Source: Antedon mediterranea (taxonomy: Eukaryota; Echinodermata; Crinoidea; Comatulida; Antedonidae). Taken from it: a stretch of DNA of 64,000 nucleotides. The DNA lies in assembly GCF_964355755.1 (NCBI RefSeq), contig NC_092674.1:14825001-14889000 (forward strand). Direction: 5' to 3'. Shown piece by piece: positions 22,440 through 34,967 of the stretch; positions within the stretch are counted from its first letter, which is position 1; the number at the start of each line of letters is the position of its first letter. A program made the position numbers and the translations under genes. The notes beneath the pieces are model-generated. The model made no database searches. It saw only the letters and a list, made by a program, of their open reading frames with translations, and had not been told where the DNA came from.

Positions 22440-25400
22440 CATACGCAACTGATCAATTTCAGCATTCCCGAATTGTTCTGCTGAATTGTATAATCTGTGG
22501 CAGGCTCCAAATGCATTAAATAACTTTGTGTAGGCCACAGCTACATCTTCAGCCTCCTTCAAAAGGGTTGGACAAATGGCTTGGACAGTGTGGGTTATAT
22601 TTAATATTTGTTGTCTGAAATGAAATGATTTAATTTATTGTTTATTCAAAATGCAATTATTAAAAAAAAACTGAAACAGCCCATGCCACATTTGTAAGTC
22701 ATCAACGTCAGCTTTATACCTACCATGTACAATTTATGGATATGGTTCCCAACAAAACACTGTCCCCAGTATGCCTGCCTTGTTATGCCCATTTTGATCA
22801 AGCGTTTGTCCAACTCTTCACAAATGGGACCCGTTCTCTTAAAAAAAGTTGGAGACGGTGGCGTGGCTTCAATATGGTCATTCTACAAAATAATCATGAC
22901 ATTCACATAGTTTTCTCATTCAATTTGCTTTGTTCAATAATAACAATAAAATATTTCTACTTACATGAGCATTTAATTCCTCCATTTTCTGATTAATCTG
23001 TGTAATCAGTTCAATTGCACAATCATCATTTCCATGACCAAGTAAAATAAAAACATTAAAATAATCAGTCATGTCGCTTATCTCCTGTTCCAGCTTTTCA
23101 TTTTCATTTAAATGGTAACGCACACATTCATTATGTTCCACTAACTGAAAAATAGGGTTAAAGGGGTCATTTAAAGTAACATGGATGGAATGCTCTGTAT
23201 ACAGGATACCAACAAATGAATTTATAATGTACCTTAATGTACTCTTTACGAGCAATGTTTGCATTGATGCCGTCAGCTTGTTGGACCATCTTTTTATCAA
23301 GTGTGTGGCATGCATCCTCTAAACTTTGATAATGCTTCAACCCAAGGCCTAAGCTAATATGCAGTCCAGGTGGACAAACCTAATTGTAATAAAACATTCT
23401 TTATTTAAAACTGATGATGGTATATTTATTCAAACATTAATCATACAAGGTAGAAATTATATATATATAATTGTTCTGATATAAAAAGCATCAACTTATC
23501 AACTCTTATCAAACAAACAGTTTGATCAATCTATGAGCTTTACAGTACTTACATGATCAATGTCAATGTCGAGTATTGGTGAACTTATTACATTGTTGTG
23601 AAATTTTGCATTCTTCAACACGCTTCCATTACTTGCAAAACTTTCTAAATCTTTCTTCATAGATTCTAGGGTTCTTTCTGTTAAATCAACTTTACCCTTT
23701 GAACTCAGGCAATATAAGCAAAAGTGTCGTCCTATAAAAAATACATTTTTTAGTAAACTGTTATGAGATATTGCCTAATATAATACTAGGTTCCAGTGTA
23801 TTAGAATTACAGTACTTACCACTTGCTCCGGATAATCCGTAAACACGGCATTCATATTCGTAATCTCCGAAAGCAAACAATTAAATTTCTTTTCCACTGA
23901 AATAAAGGAAGAGGTATATATTATGTACAGAATTATGAAACATAAAAAATACATACTTACCACCACTTTGCTTCAGATAATCCATAAACACGACATTTGT
24001 ATTTATAGTACTGTAGCTGAATGCAAATAATTCAATTTCTTTTCCACTGAAATAAAATTAAAATAAATTAAAACATATAGTGAAATCATAAATAGTAAAT
24101 ACTTTTTATGAATTGTCAGAACTGTTATGATATAAACTACTTACTTCCACACCAATGTCTTGAGGTCTTCAACTTGGTTCAGGACTAATTCTCTCCATCC
24201 CTGTTTTTAAATTGTAGGTGCAATCGCCTGCTTCCCATATCAAAATTGTTACTGTATTTTTCAAAGAATTGGGCCGGTCAACATTGCCAATTTGCAGCAT
24301 AAATTTGTAGGTTCCTCCTCCTTTATCGCCTCCTAGTTTGATACATATTTTATTTTCTGGTATCAAACCTTTGTGCCAAGAAAGCATATGAAGACTAAAA
24401 GCAATAATAAAACAATATTGTGTTCATATTTCAAATGCTTTGGAAAAAAAATCTAATGAAAAAAAGAAAGAAAATGTGGTAAACGTGTGTATTTATGCCT
24501 TTGTAGCTCATCTAACAATTGTGTTACTTTCACTCTTAAGCTTTTCACTACAACTAATGGCACATCTGTGAGCAACAACTCATCTGTCTTAGGTATCTTT
24601 CACAAGCAATGGCACATAGCCTACTCAGATGTCAGATTGTCGCCTATGATCTCATCAACTTGACAGCTAATACTGGCTTCGCATTCACAAACGACCCGGT
24701 ACTTCTAAAAATAGAAGAAATAATAGTTTGGAACGGATGCTTATTTTAATGAAGTAGATTGAATAATAGGTTGAAATAATAATTTGGTTTTATTTCAGAA
24801 TAAATAAATGTCTAAATAATAAAATATACCTTGTTAATAATCTTGTTCTAGAGCCACTTAGTCCAAGGTGAGTTCTCATTGAGAGTATATCTCCTTGGGG
24901 CATCCTAATGGGTGTTCGAAGCATAGTCTTTAATTCTTCATTTAATTGGGAAAATTCGTGTCTGTGTTGTTCTAATTCAGCATCTTCTCCACTTATCAGT
25001 TTTCTGAATTGTTGAATCTGTGAAAGCAAAGGTATCAGTTGTTGAAATTGACGATTGATTCAGAAGTTCCCTTATAAAACATTAACAATCAACTTTTGTA
25101 CCTGGTGTGTCCTCCTGTCTTTGTTTTTTTTTTTATGCTGTATTTGACAACACTCTAACTGCAGGTATCTTCATATACCTAACCGTCTTCAAAACAAAAA
25201 AGAAAATATGAATAAATTCAACAGTATAGTATGTACACGGTCAATTGTAATTATGAGAAAATAAAGAAATGTATTGTACCTGCCCCTTATATCTGAAGGT
25301 AGCTATACCATTTTCTGCTGTTTTGGCAGACAGTAGTTGGTGCCCTAAAACTTTGACATTCGCTTGCACAGGGCTTGTGGAAGGTTGTTTTGCATAAGTG

Positions 25401-25621
25401 TGTTCTTTTAAGACACACACATGTGTATTACACTGTCGACATTCAAACTGACACTGACATTTCTTACATTTGACAGCAACAGACATATAACATTGAATGA
25501 AAAGATCAGGTACAGCAGTGACAGACAAGTAGTGTACATTAGTTAAACAGGTAGGACAAATCATGAACTCGACATCAACAAAACAAGTAAATCTAGGCCT
25601 ATCACTAAATAAAATGATCAA
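22440..25621 (-). pseudogene. RAG1-like multi-exon transposase relic, copy A
   Basis: About eleven coding blocks with GT/AG borders can be read on the minus strand. In order: a Cys-rich block at 25241-25621 (five C-x2-C type pairs); QQFRKLISGEDAELEQHR near 24990; VPLVVVKSLRVKVTQLLDEL near 24550; WHKGLIPENK and GGDKGGG at 24313-24332; a GDYEYECRVYGLSGASG exon present twice (23820-23896 and 23961-24050); GRHFCLYCLSS in exon 23553-23732; VCPPGLHISLGLGLKHY in exon 23234-23382; 22967-23146; GPICEELDKRL and RQAYWGQCFVGNH in 22723-22880; 22445-22618. One duplicated exon has a stop, the other a shift, and the GGDKGGG exon also has a shift, so it is dead. The first Asp and the C-x2-C pair resemble the RAG1 core; the His-rich C-terminal block found in copy B is missing. 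This gene family recurs in marine invertebrates; its function is unknown to me. Confidence 0.6.
23814..24060 (-). repeat. Tandem duplication of one exon with its splice signals
   Basis: Two units of about 141 bases each contain acceptor TTTCAG, the exon encoding (F)AFGDYEYECRVYGL or its decayed twin, and donor GTAAGTA. The unit nearer 23.8 kb keeps the protein motif but has one in-frame TAA; the unit nearer 24.0 kb is shifted. Confidence 0.65.
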
Positions 25622-25999
25622 ACTTTTCCAACATTATAAAGTTGAGATAAATTATAAATGTTACACGTATGTTTACATCTTGTTTAATATATTTTTTAAA
25701 TATAACTTGCGTTGAGTTTGTTGATTTACTTTGTCTTAAAACAGGGAAACAGACAGGGGGTACTCTTGATATTATACGAATCGGCGACGAAATTTCAAAA
25801 CAAACCAGTGAAACGTATCGCGATACGCGCTAACTGCCAAACCCGAGGTCGCTGAATGCATCTGTTAACGCGGATACGTGTTCAATAGGCATATATGGGC
25901 CTATGTTATAACACTACATTAATGATTATACTGTAATGTAACTGATTTTGTCATGAGAGTATGATGTATTCTAGATAGCTGACAGTCTATATGAAAATG

Positions 26000-26400
26000 T
26001 TGGCATTAAAAATGGCCGCCATAATCCAAAATGGCTCCCAAAATTCAAAATGGCTGACAGCGACACAATTTTATGAGTGAATTTTACTTGGTGAATCACA
26101 TTTCTGACCACTACATCGGGGAAAAATTAATGATGCATTAAAAATGACCACAATATAAGAGAATATTAGCATTCAAAATGGCCGCCATAATCGAAAATGG
26201 CTGCCAAAATTCAAAATGGCCGACAGTGACACAATTTTACTTGGTGAATCACATTTTTGACCACTACATTGGAAAAAAATAATGATGCATTCAAAATGGC
26301 CACAATGTAAGAGAATATTAGCATTCAAAATGGCTGTCAAAATTCAAAATGGCCACCAAAATCCAAAATGGCCCACATAATTTTACTGTGATTAATGTGA
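26000..26400. repeat. Tandem repeat of about 165 bp rich in AAAATGGC
   Basis: Two and a half units share CACATTTYTGACCACTACAT, AATGATGCATT and AGAGAATATTAGCATTC, separated by four to six CAAAATGGCC/T words. AAAATGGCCGCC resembles the YY1 core (CCAT/ATGG) but that is only a resemblance. From 25650 to 26000 there is no gene. Confidence 0.65.
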
Positions 26401-26687
26401 GTCATAGAAGCGGAAATTTTCATTTAACAGATATTGTATTCAACATTACATTCAACCAAAATCCAAGAAGGCCGTTCAAAATGGCAAATAAATAAATTTA
26501 AGCAATCAAATTTAAAAGATTACCACCAGATTCAAAATGGCTGAGCTGTATCTGTTGTTTATTTAAATATTTGCACATTAATAGATCATCCCTATAAACA
26601 TAATGAAACAATCCAATATACTACAGTGAACATACAAAGATTTAAAACTGCAGATTTAAGATCCATTTGAGAGCAAAATTCCATTTG

Positions 26688-27262
26688 TTTCACGCTGCTG
26701 CTCTAGCCCGCTACGTCGCACGAGATGACTCATTTATTAGATGAAATCAAGCAGCAGTTATAGTACTACACTTTGACATTTTTGTTAAAATGGAAACGAG
26801 ACTATAATTTATAGGTACCAACTGTATTTCTGGTATTTATGAGTCCCATGACAATACTGTATTTTGCTGTCAGATAATCATTGAATTATTATCAAAACAG
26901 TCCAGGAAAGTTTTTGTTTGTAATATGATACTTCACACTTGAAGTATCTAAGGTGTGATGAAGTGACCTCCAGACTTGACCTTAGCAATAAAATAAACTA
27001 AATTGAGTCTGTTTCATATCAAAGTTATTCACTTCTGTAACAAAATTCAGAAACGTTTAATTATAACTCAAAAACCAATGTCTGACAGACAATTGAAGTA
27101 TTTTTTGCTTTTAATTACATTTTTTCAGGTAAAATAACTATTATGTGACAATAAAATGACAAATTCAAAAACAAATTTGAAATAAAAAATGTTTTTCAGA
27201 AAGACAATATATCTTTAAAACTGTTACGTCAATAAGCGAGCAGCGTTTTTTGTAAGAAATAT
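26688..27262 (+). repeat. Dispersed repeat, copy 1
   Basis: Starts TTCACGCTGCTGCTCTAGCC and ends near GAGCAGCGTTTTTTGTAAG. A second copy in the same orientation lies at 56063-56660; both share GAATTATTATC, GATGAAGTGACC, TGACCTTAGCAATAAAAT and AGTATTTKTTGCTTT. No coding frame. Probably a MITE or old LINE piece. From 27265 to 27700 the sequence holds two near repeats of CCCTTTCAAAATATAACCTC (27410 and 27567). Confidence 0.7.
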
Positions 27263-27705
27263 TTCTTGTTAAATGACTGTTTTCTTTTTCTTCAAAAACC
27301 TTGTCTCAATATAAACTTCAACTTCAAATTCTTCTTTTATAAACTTCAACAGGCATAAAACTCATTCATATAGTATTTACAACATTAAATCTTTCGTATC
27401 TTATAATTCCCTTTCAAAATATAACCTCAACAGGCGTAGCTCAATCATTAAACATTTACATACAAATAACAACATACAGGTACAGTAATATGTAATTTTC
27501 TATAAACTTCAACTGGCATTAACTCATTCATAGTATTTACATTAAATCTTTTGTATCTTATAATTCCCTTTCAAAATATAACCTCAGCAGGTGTAGCTCA
27601 ATCATTAAATACAAATAACATACAGGTACAGTACAGTAAACATCCAATTTAAACATAAAAAAACAAATTGCCTACAGCCATATCAGCCAATACCTCTGCA
27701 ACTGT

Positions 27706-30289
27706 TTAAACAGTTACATCCTTCTCTCCCTCAAATTGGCAAATGTACTCTACATCCTTTCCTGGCTCTTGTACACATTGTATAATTTCCCCCTTACAGA
27801 CATTGTCTGTTGTCTCCGTTGACCATTTTTGTGTAAAACTGAAGCCTATGATAGAGTTGGGTTCTTTAATGATGTTACACAGTATCTTATTGTCTGCAGG
27901 TACTTCTACAAGTAACAAATCAATCAAATAATCACTCAGCTCCTGTTGTGTAGCCTTTGAGAATATTAACTTTCTTGGAGGATCACAGCACAGCATTGAT
28001 GTTCTGAACTTTATCTGTGCTTTCAATACGGCAATAGCCCTCATCTTCGTCATGCCTGCAACTCCCATGTGAACCTCATCTTCCTTTTCCGAAAAACCAT
28101 TTGTAATTATCGATTCTATAATCTTCTCTTTGAACTCCCTACTATTCTGTTCTCTCTTTTCTATCACCTTTCTCGAATTATCTAGCCTCTTCTTGACATC
28201 ACTCATCAGTAATAATTCTTTTTTTCGGTTTTTCGCTGCATTCTTGGTTGCTTCACAAATGATTTTATCCTTTTCTGCCCTTGATTTTCCTGTCAAAATG
28301 TTTTCCCTCACCTTATTCAGTTTGAACATTGTCTTGGCAGATACTTTGGCTGTAGATGCTGTACGAGACAATTGCTTTCTGGCATCCCATACTGCAAATA
28401 CTCGTTCCCCAGATATGTTGTCGCTTGAACACGAATATGCTTCAGTGCATAGGGCTTCAGATGGCTGATGATACTTGCCATCAGGAAGATGATCTTACAG
28501 TTGACGCTTCATGACATCTAAAATTTCTGCAATGAGGACTTCCATAATTGCAGAAGTTGCATTATCACTAGAATGAGAGGCGCAGAGCTTATGATATTTG
28601 GTATCCTTTTTAACAGGTGAATTGAACACTGTCAAGTCTTGACCATGAACAGCTGTATTGGTGTCAAAATTCTCCATGTTGCTTATGGCTGTACAAAAGA
28701 CATCATTTACTTCTAATATGGTATGCTCTTCTCCTAGCCATCGCATCCATGGCCCGGTAATGTACTAATGTATAAGCCCCAATGCTCTTAATCCTGGCAT
28801 AATACATTGATGGGCTAGTGCATTGTTGACTGCAAAGTGTAAGCCATTCTGGGACTTCATCATTTTACTGAAGAATTCCTGGATATGATCTGCATACATA
28901 TACAGAAGTTCAGCATTAACAAAGAAAATATTAAATCGGTTGCCAACCCACCTAGGAAATAATGTTGAATTCTCACCGCTCCCAAACCCATTGCTTCTTA
29001 AATATTAGGGAAGTTCCTTTGGCAGTCCAGATGAGCTACAATGAAATAGACGATCTACTGCACGAATCAAAGCCTGCGTTTTGCTTTCACCTCTGTTTGT
29101 GTAAGGCATTTTTTCTTTATCAGCATCTATGTTCAGTGTCAGTTCGTGTTCCTTAATTTTTTTTTCTGTTTGTCTATGTATTTTTTTTTTTTTTAATTAC
29201 ACAGTATGGTGTCAAGGGGGTGCATGGCACATCGAAATTAATTTATATTATGTCCCGCCAGTTCTTCCAATTGTCTGTCCACTGCATTGTTCGTCACACA
29301 TCTATCCGTCATTGTGTTTGAAATGTTGTGTAAATCTACATCGACTTCTTTAACCATCTCATCAATACAATTGACATAATCCATGGCAGTCCCTCCTGCT
29401 GTTCCTTCTATCCCTAGTGTGTACGTGTTCTCTTTTGTTGCTAATTCCACCTCCACAAGATGACGTCCCGTCTTCGTTGTCCCATCATATTTTAGAGTTA
29501 AATCCTTGGTTTTTTTTTATTTGCATCGCATGTGCTGCTAAGCAATAGATTTCATTTCTGATGCCACTCTTTGCTGTGTGCTTTTTAGGGCAATGCACCT
29601 TCTAGTTGGCAGGGTGTTACTGTTTCAACAATTCGTTGTATGGCAGGACCAACACTACCCTCTGCTACCCCTAATTCCTGTAAATACATGGACGCTTCTT
29701 TTATTACATAATTTATTTTAGATCCCTCTCTGGTGGAAATAATAGTTGTATCTTGATCTTCTAATTCGCATTTGTCATTTTCTAAAACTGATATTGTTTT
29801 CTTTTGATTATTAACTGTCGCTAAGGACGATTTCAGTTGTTGAATTAGCACAGCGGTGTTTATCTGAGGGACTTGATTATTTTTCCTTTTTTTCCTTGAT
29901 TTTCTGACCCGGTTTTGAGCACTTAACTTCTTCAGTTGTACATCAACACGCTCATAACAGCTCTGGTGGTAACTTTCCGCAGTTTGCTTCCATTTCTTAG
30001 CTTTTAATTTCCAATGAGAAATGGAGGCATTCTTCCTTCTAATATTTTGCAATAACCTTTTTGGTTTATTATTCACATTGCCAATCACTTTGTACATATT
30101 TTTCAGCTTCAGCCTTGCAGCAGTGAGAGAAACCTTTACATCATCATTTTCTTTCCTCAGTTGCTGCATTTCCATTTCTTCAGCAGTTTTGTCCAGCTTT
30201 GATGCTTTAGTAGACCCAGCTTTTACAGGTTCTCGTTTGTGTTTTCCTACTCTCTTAAATTGGTCGACTGAATGTTTCAATCGATTCAA
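27706..30289 (-). pseudogene. Unknown transposase-like protein, broken
   Basis: Minus-strand pieces join by homology into one protein of perhaps 850 residues. The N-terminal part (29585-30289, 234 residues) is Lys-rich and coiled coil, ending YLQELGVAEGSVGPAIQR. After a shift come LKYDGTTKTGRHLVEVEL and NTMTDRCVTNNAVD (29238-29510), then CAMHPLDT near 29255. A gapped middle follows with GNRFNIFFVNAELLYMYADH near 28900 and MRWLGEEHTILEVNDVF (28690-28746). One stop near 28496 separates SGERVFAVWDARKQ and the C-terminal part (27706-28371). The pattern D, D, C-x2-H with a late ERVF resembles RNase-H-fold transposases such as hAT, but I cannot name the family. At least three shifts and two stops make it dead, two of the shifts in A runs. 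Confidence 0.55.
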
Positions 30290-30639
30290 AGATTGAAAAA
30301 TTTCAAACTAAGATGATTGGAAAAATGATTTTTTCAACCAAAATCAATTGACTTTTTGTTTAAATACGATGCTTAAAAAAGATACGTTTCTTACATATAT
30401 TCCATTTTGATTTTATTGAACATAACAAATAACAGTATATTACAATAGTCAAGACACTGCTGTAGTCTTTGTCTTTCAGTAATTATAATTATAAATTCAA
30501 AAACTATCTTATATGCCTTGGTGATATACCCTAATTCTTGGGAGGGCATCTACAAAGTCCACAAATATCATCCAGGAAAATATAGTGCAGCCTAAATAAA
30601 AGCCCAACCATGGCTTCTATAATGTGTCTGAATGAAAGT

Positions 30640-31960
30640 ACATATTTACTTGTTTACGTACTTGTTTACTTGTTTCCCGTACACTTTCGTCTACGGGATC
30701 GAGGCGAAGCACTCAGTGCTTAAAAGCCCCTCTTAGCAATAAAATCATATTCTATATACGGTGAAAACTTCAGCGGGTGGTTAGACCATGCGACGTTAAG
30801 TTTTGCTTTGAACAAGTTCACCGTAGCACATGAAACTACATCCGTAGGCAGAGCATTCCATAAGAGAATAACTCTCCTGGAGAACGTGTCCCTCCTAATA
30901 TTAAGACGAGAGCTTTTAAACTTGAGTTTATATGGGTGTCCACGGGTCCGAGATTCTAGATCAAATTCAAAAAATGTGTTGATCGAAATACGATCGAAAC
31001 CTTTAACAATCCTAAAAACTTGGATAATATCTGCTCTCTGCCTTCGATATCTCATGGTAGGAAGACCAAGAATTCTCAAACGTTGTTCATAAGGAATATT
31101 ACGGTACCTAGGAATCAATCTTGTTGCTCTTTGCTGGACCTTCTCTATTTCATCCTGATCTCGTTTTCTAATAGGATTATAAACAGTGTTACAATATTCA
31201 AGCGTTGACCTGACAATAGACTTATACAGCTTCAAAAATCCATCTTTATTCAAGAATTTAAAAGACCTATAAATCATTCCTAGTTTCTTATTAGCTCTTT
31301 TACAAATATCCGCTACATGCAAATTAAAGATTAAACTAGGATCAAAGGTAACACCTAGATCTTTCTCCTGCTTTACCTCATGTAGTAAATTACCAGCCAT
31401 TGAATACAAGAAATTGGGATTATCACGACCATAATGAAATACCTTACACTTAGTGTCATTAAAAGGCAATTGCCAAACATTAGACCAATGGGAAGCACTG
31501 TCAATGTCTCTTTGAAATAAATCCGCATCATCAATGTTATTGACCACTCTATACAACTTGGTGTCGTCTGCAAATAAACGTATACTAGATTCGACAACAT
31601 CAGGTAAATCGTTAATGAAGATTGAAAATAAGATTGGGCCCACAACGCTACCCTGTGGAATTCCACTTAATACTGGAACCTGTGATGACAATTGACCATT
31701 GACACTAACTCGTTGTGTTCTATTTGACAAATAATTAGAGAACCATCCTAGTAGATTTCCCATAATACCAAAACCTTTCAATTTGACTAGAAGCCTTTGG
31801 TGTGGCACACTATCAAAGGTCTTTTTATAGTCTAAATAGACACAATCAAAGCTATCATGGTTATCCAGGTTAGTAGTCCAACTCTCCAGGACATCAAGTA
31901 GTTGTAATGCACATGATCTACCTTGTCTGAATCCAAATTGCTCATTGCACAGAATACAGT
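30640..31960 (-). mobile_element. 5'-truncated CR1/Jockey-like LINE
   Basis: Only the 3' part is present: RT from NEQFGFRQGRS on, the C-terminal domain and a 3' tail with repeated AAACAAGTA (about 30640-30672). Truncation at the 5' end near 31950 is the usual outcome of incomplete reverse transcription. From 30300 to 30640 there is no gene. Confidence 0.8.
30720..31960 (-). pseudogene. LINE reverse transcriptase, N-terminus missing
   Basis: The open frame runs from 32027 to 30720 (435 codons), but homology begins at about residue 27 (CNEQFGFRQGRSC). RT blocks are intact: YLDYKKTFDSVPH (64-76), SGIPQGSVVGP (121-131), and FADD (152-155) as the catalytic box. The C-terminal part has the Arg-rich RGHPYKLK and WNALPTDVV motifs common to this group, and the frame ends at the normal place with AKRGF. 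No endonuclease is left, so the copy is inactive even though the polymerase frame is open. It is better preserved than most relics here and so probably young. Confidence 0.85.
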
Positions 31961-31974
31961 AAGAGCTCAAGCAG

Positions 31975-32379
31975 AAATTTGAAGCAATAAGAATAGGAAT
32001 GATAATGATATGAAAGTAAACTAGCAAACAAGATTCAAAGACTTTCCGATAACAGATATTCGTCCAACCACAAACCCAGGCCTAGCAAAGACAATCTCAA
32101 AAAATCTCTCCAATCGAAAGATAAATCGAATAGTACAAGGGCTTAAGCTACATTTGTAGCAATAAGAAGAGTAATGGAGACTTTATGTAAGTAAAAATCG
32201 TGAATAAACTATACAAATACAGCAAACAAGATTCAAAGCTTTTACAACTTCAGAAACACGTCCAACCACCATAAAGCGCCCTCTCTCTTGAGCTGATGAC
32301 CTTCCAATTGACAATAAATATGGCTGTCGGTATTGCAAATTTTTTTCCTGAATACTCTTTTCTAACATCTGTTGCATCC
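31975..32379. repeat. Local duplication and a possible exon
   Basis: AGCAAACAAGATTCAAAG and CGTCCAACCACMA occur twice (near 32021-32071 and 32221-32270) with similar surroundings. Within the second copy a minus-strand frame (32276-32379) follows a good acceptor, TTGTTATTCTTACAG, and could be an exon, but I do not recognise the peptide. Confidence 0.4.
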
Positions 32380-33224
32380 TGTAAGAATAACAAAAAGCAT
32401 AACAAACTGTTATTTATCATAACATATTTCATAAATGTATGCATCTTTAGTAGTAGTACTGTACTATACTATCTTTATCATTGATAATTTTTTATTTTCA
32501 ATATGGTCTTAAAAAGCAACGGTGAATAGTTTTGCTATTCAATCAGAAAAGAGTATCATATAAAACTCTTTTCTCTAATTTAAGTAAATTTTGACATTCG
32601 TAATTTTTAAAATGAAAATAAAAACTGTACTATTAATTAATATGCTTACATGGATATGTTGAATGAACAAATTCACAGCTTCTGATTTGGTCCATGCTCT
32701 GTATAAGATTGAGACATATAGTATGCCTCATATAAATCAGCATAACAAGACCACTAGGCCTAGTGCACAAAATAAATTATAAAACATTAATAATAGTAAC
32801 ATGAATAGTAAAAATAATAGGCTAGTTCTAGCATCAGGTCGGTATGTCGATTAGTTTCTTCTAGGTTGGAATTATTTTTTAATCTAGTCCCTGTTCAGTT
32901 TTAAAGCTTAAAAAACACGAATATACACAATTGACATGTATAAAGACAGTGATTTAAATACAGATAATATACAACATATTATTATTACTTACTATAAAAA
33001 AATAAATGTAAATCGTTCAAGATGATGTCCATGTTGTTATTGTGAATTATTGCAGCCCGAAACATCATTGACATTGTGTAGTCAAGCATTTTTCCTGTGC
33101 AATAGATAGAAATAATATGTTTCTACTAAATTTTATAGTACTGTACAGTTAGTACTGTGCAGTATAGCCTATCGTCATTATTTATTAATATTATAATTAT
33201 TAATTATATCATAATTTATTCGTA

Positions 33225-33440
33225 GGACGCCTAGGCTAGGCCCTAGGCCTACTAGAGGCTCTAGGCTAGCCTAGGGGCCTAGTCTAGGAAATAGTATTAA
33301 AGTAGGGCCTAGGCTTAGTAACTAGGCCTAGCCTAGACTAGGCCTATTTATTAGGCCTAGCTCTTCTCCAGCTAGACCTACTAGTACTACTAGCCTAGCT
33401 AGCTAGGTCTAGGTAGGCAGGGTAGGCTAGGCCTAGTAGT
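33225..33440. repeat. TAGGCCTA-rich cluster, densest in the window
   Basis: More than 200 bases consist almost wholly of CCTAGG, TAGGCC, GCTAGC and their overlaps, with a smaller patch at 33520-33612. From 32460 to 33220 there is no gene; 33640-34000 is GC-richer with GTCACGTCGTC and GGGCGGCCGGGCGGG, which could be a promoter-like area, without proof. Confidence 0.75.
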
Positions 33441-34179
33441 AGAACGTCATCAACAATTACAAAGTAACGTTTTTTTAGTATTCATTAAAAATGTTTATAC
33501 AATGTGCCTATTCAACTAGGGTATAGGCCTAGATAGAATAATATTCAAGGCATAACACATTTGATTTAGTAAATCTAACCTAGGCTACTCACTAGCTAGG
33601 CCTATAGCCTAACTCGGTAACCGGCCAAAATAAACTCGAGCCGTGACAGTACACCACACTCGCTGTTGTCACGTCGTCAACTAGCCTACTAAACTAGATC
33701 TGTGCTGTGGCCAGAAAATGTGCGCGGTGGTGGTGGTGTGAATGTAGGCCTCAATGTAGCCTTAGATTCAATTTAAAATAAATGATTACCAACCTTCTAA
33801 AATAGATATTGATTCAATTGGTATATGTTACGAATACGGTAGCTCGTAAATTGTCGGCAAAGAATCTAAAATACGATCGAAGAGCATGAAGATCTGAAGA
33901 TCAGGTGGGCGGCCGGGCGGGAAGCGAGGCTGGGGAACAAGACAAACTTTTGTCCGCGCGCTCTCACGTCACAATATATTAGGCGCTGATTGGATGTTGT
34001 AATCAAACTTTCTATCAGTTGAAACTTTATTTTCAACTGGAGCGTATTTCACGTTCATGAATACCATATTCAGTCTAAAAAGTTTGGTTTTAATCATCAA
34101 ACGTAAATACGATCGAAATTTCCAATCGATGAATTTAAGAGAGTACTACATTTGGTGGCTGGTAGATTTCCGCTATAAA

Positions 34180-34388
34180 CTTTGCTAGTTTATCATGTAT
34201 TTCCATACATACTCGAAAAAACAGTAGCAACATCTTTCCAACTTTCTTTTGGACCAGGTTGTGATTTCATGGAAATCAATATTTCACAAATGATACCATT
34301 TGTCACAAGCTCAGGAGTCAGTTGATGCAATGCACCAACTGATTAGTGGATCCTTTTGTGGCTGAAAAGGTTCCATTTCAACCAACTG
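34180..34388 (-). pseudogene. Possible exon of unknown gene
   Basis: On the minus strand a strong acceptor (TTTTTTTTCCCTCTACAG) at about 34389-34406 is followed by frames reading LVEMEPFQPQKDPL and, after a one-base shift, TPELVTNGIICEILISMK and WKDVATVFSSMYGN. The protein is not recognised. The stretch 34400-34920 is AT-rich without features. Confidence 0.3.
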
Positions 34389-34967
34389 TAGAGGGAAAAA
34401 AAAACAGTATATTTGATTGATGTTTTAAAATAAAATTATGTATGAAAAGATAAATTACAGTACATGTATAGAATATATTAAATTTTTATCTTTTGCTATG
34501 ACCAGATAATTCTTGATATACAAATTAATTAGTCCTATGATTTATATAGGATTATTATATATAAATATAGTACAATTAGTAGAATTCATGCACATTGTTT
34601 AAAAATAAAGTGCTTATATTTAGGCCTGTGTGTATATTATAAAATGTTTAAAAAAAAAAAAAATAGTAATTTAAAATATAAAAAATGATAAAAGAAATAT
34701 AAGTTAAAATAAAAACATAATATAAATACTTACAAAGTTGTGACTAAATCAGTGATACAATAATGTAAAAAAGATTGGTATTCTCAAAATTAAAAGTTGA
34801 TATGATCAGTAAATTAAAATAATAAAAACACAAGAAACACTATTAAATTAATATTTGTTTTATTTTATATTCAAAGTAATCAAAATATATTTAATTTAAA
34901 TATTTATTTGCACATAAACAAAACACACCCCTACAGGCACAATGGAACCATCCACAGTAGTACAGCA

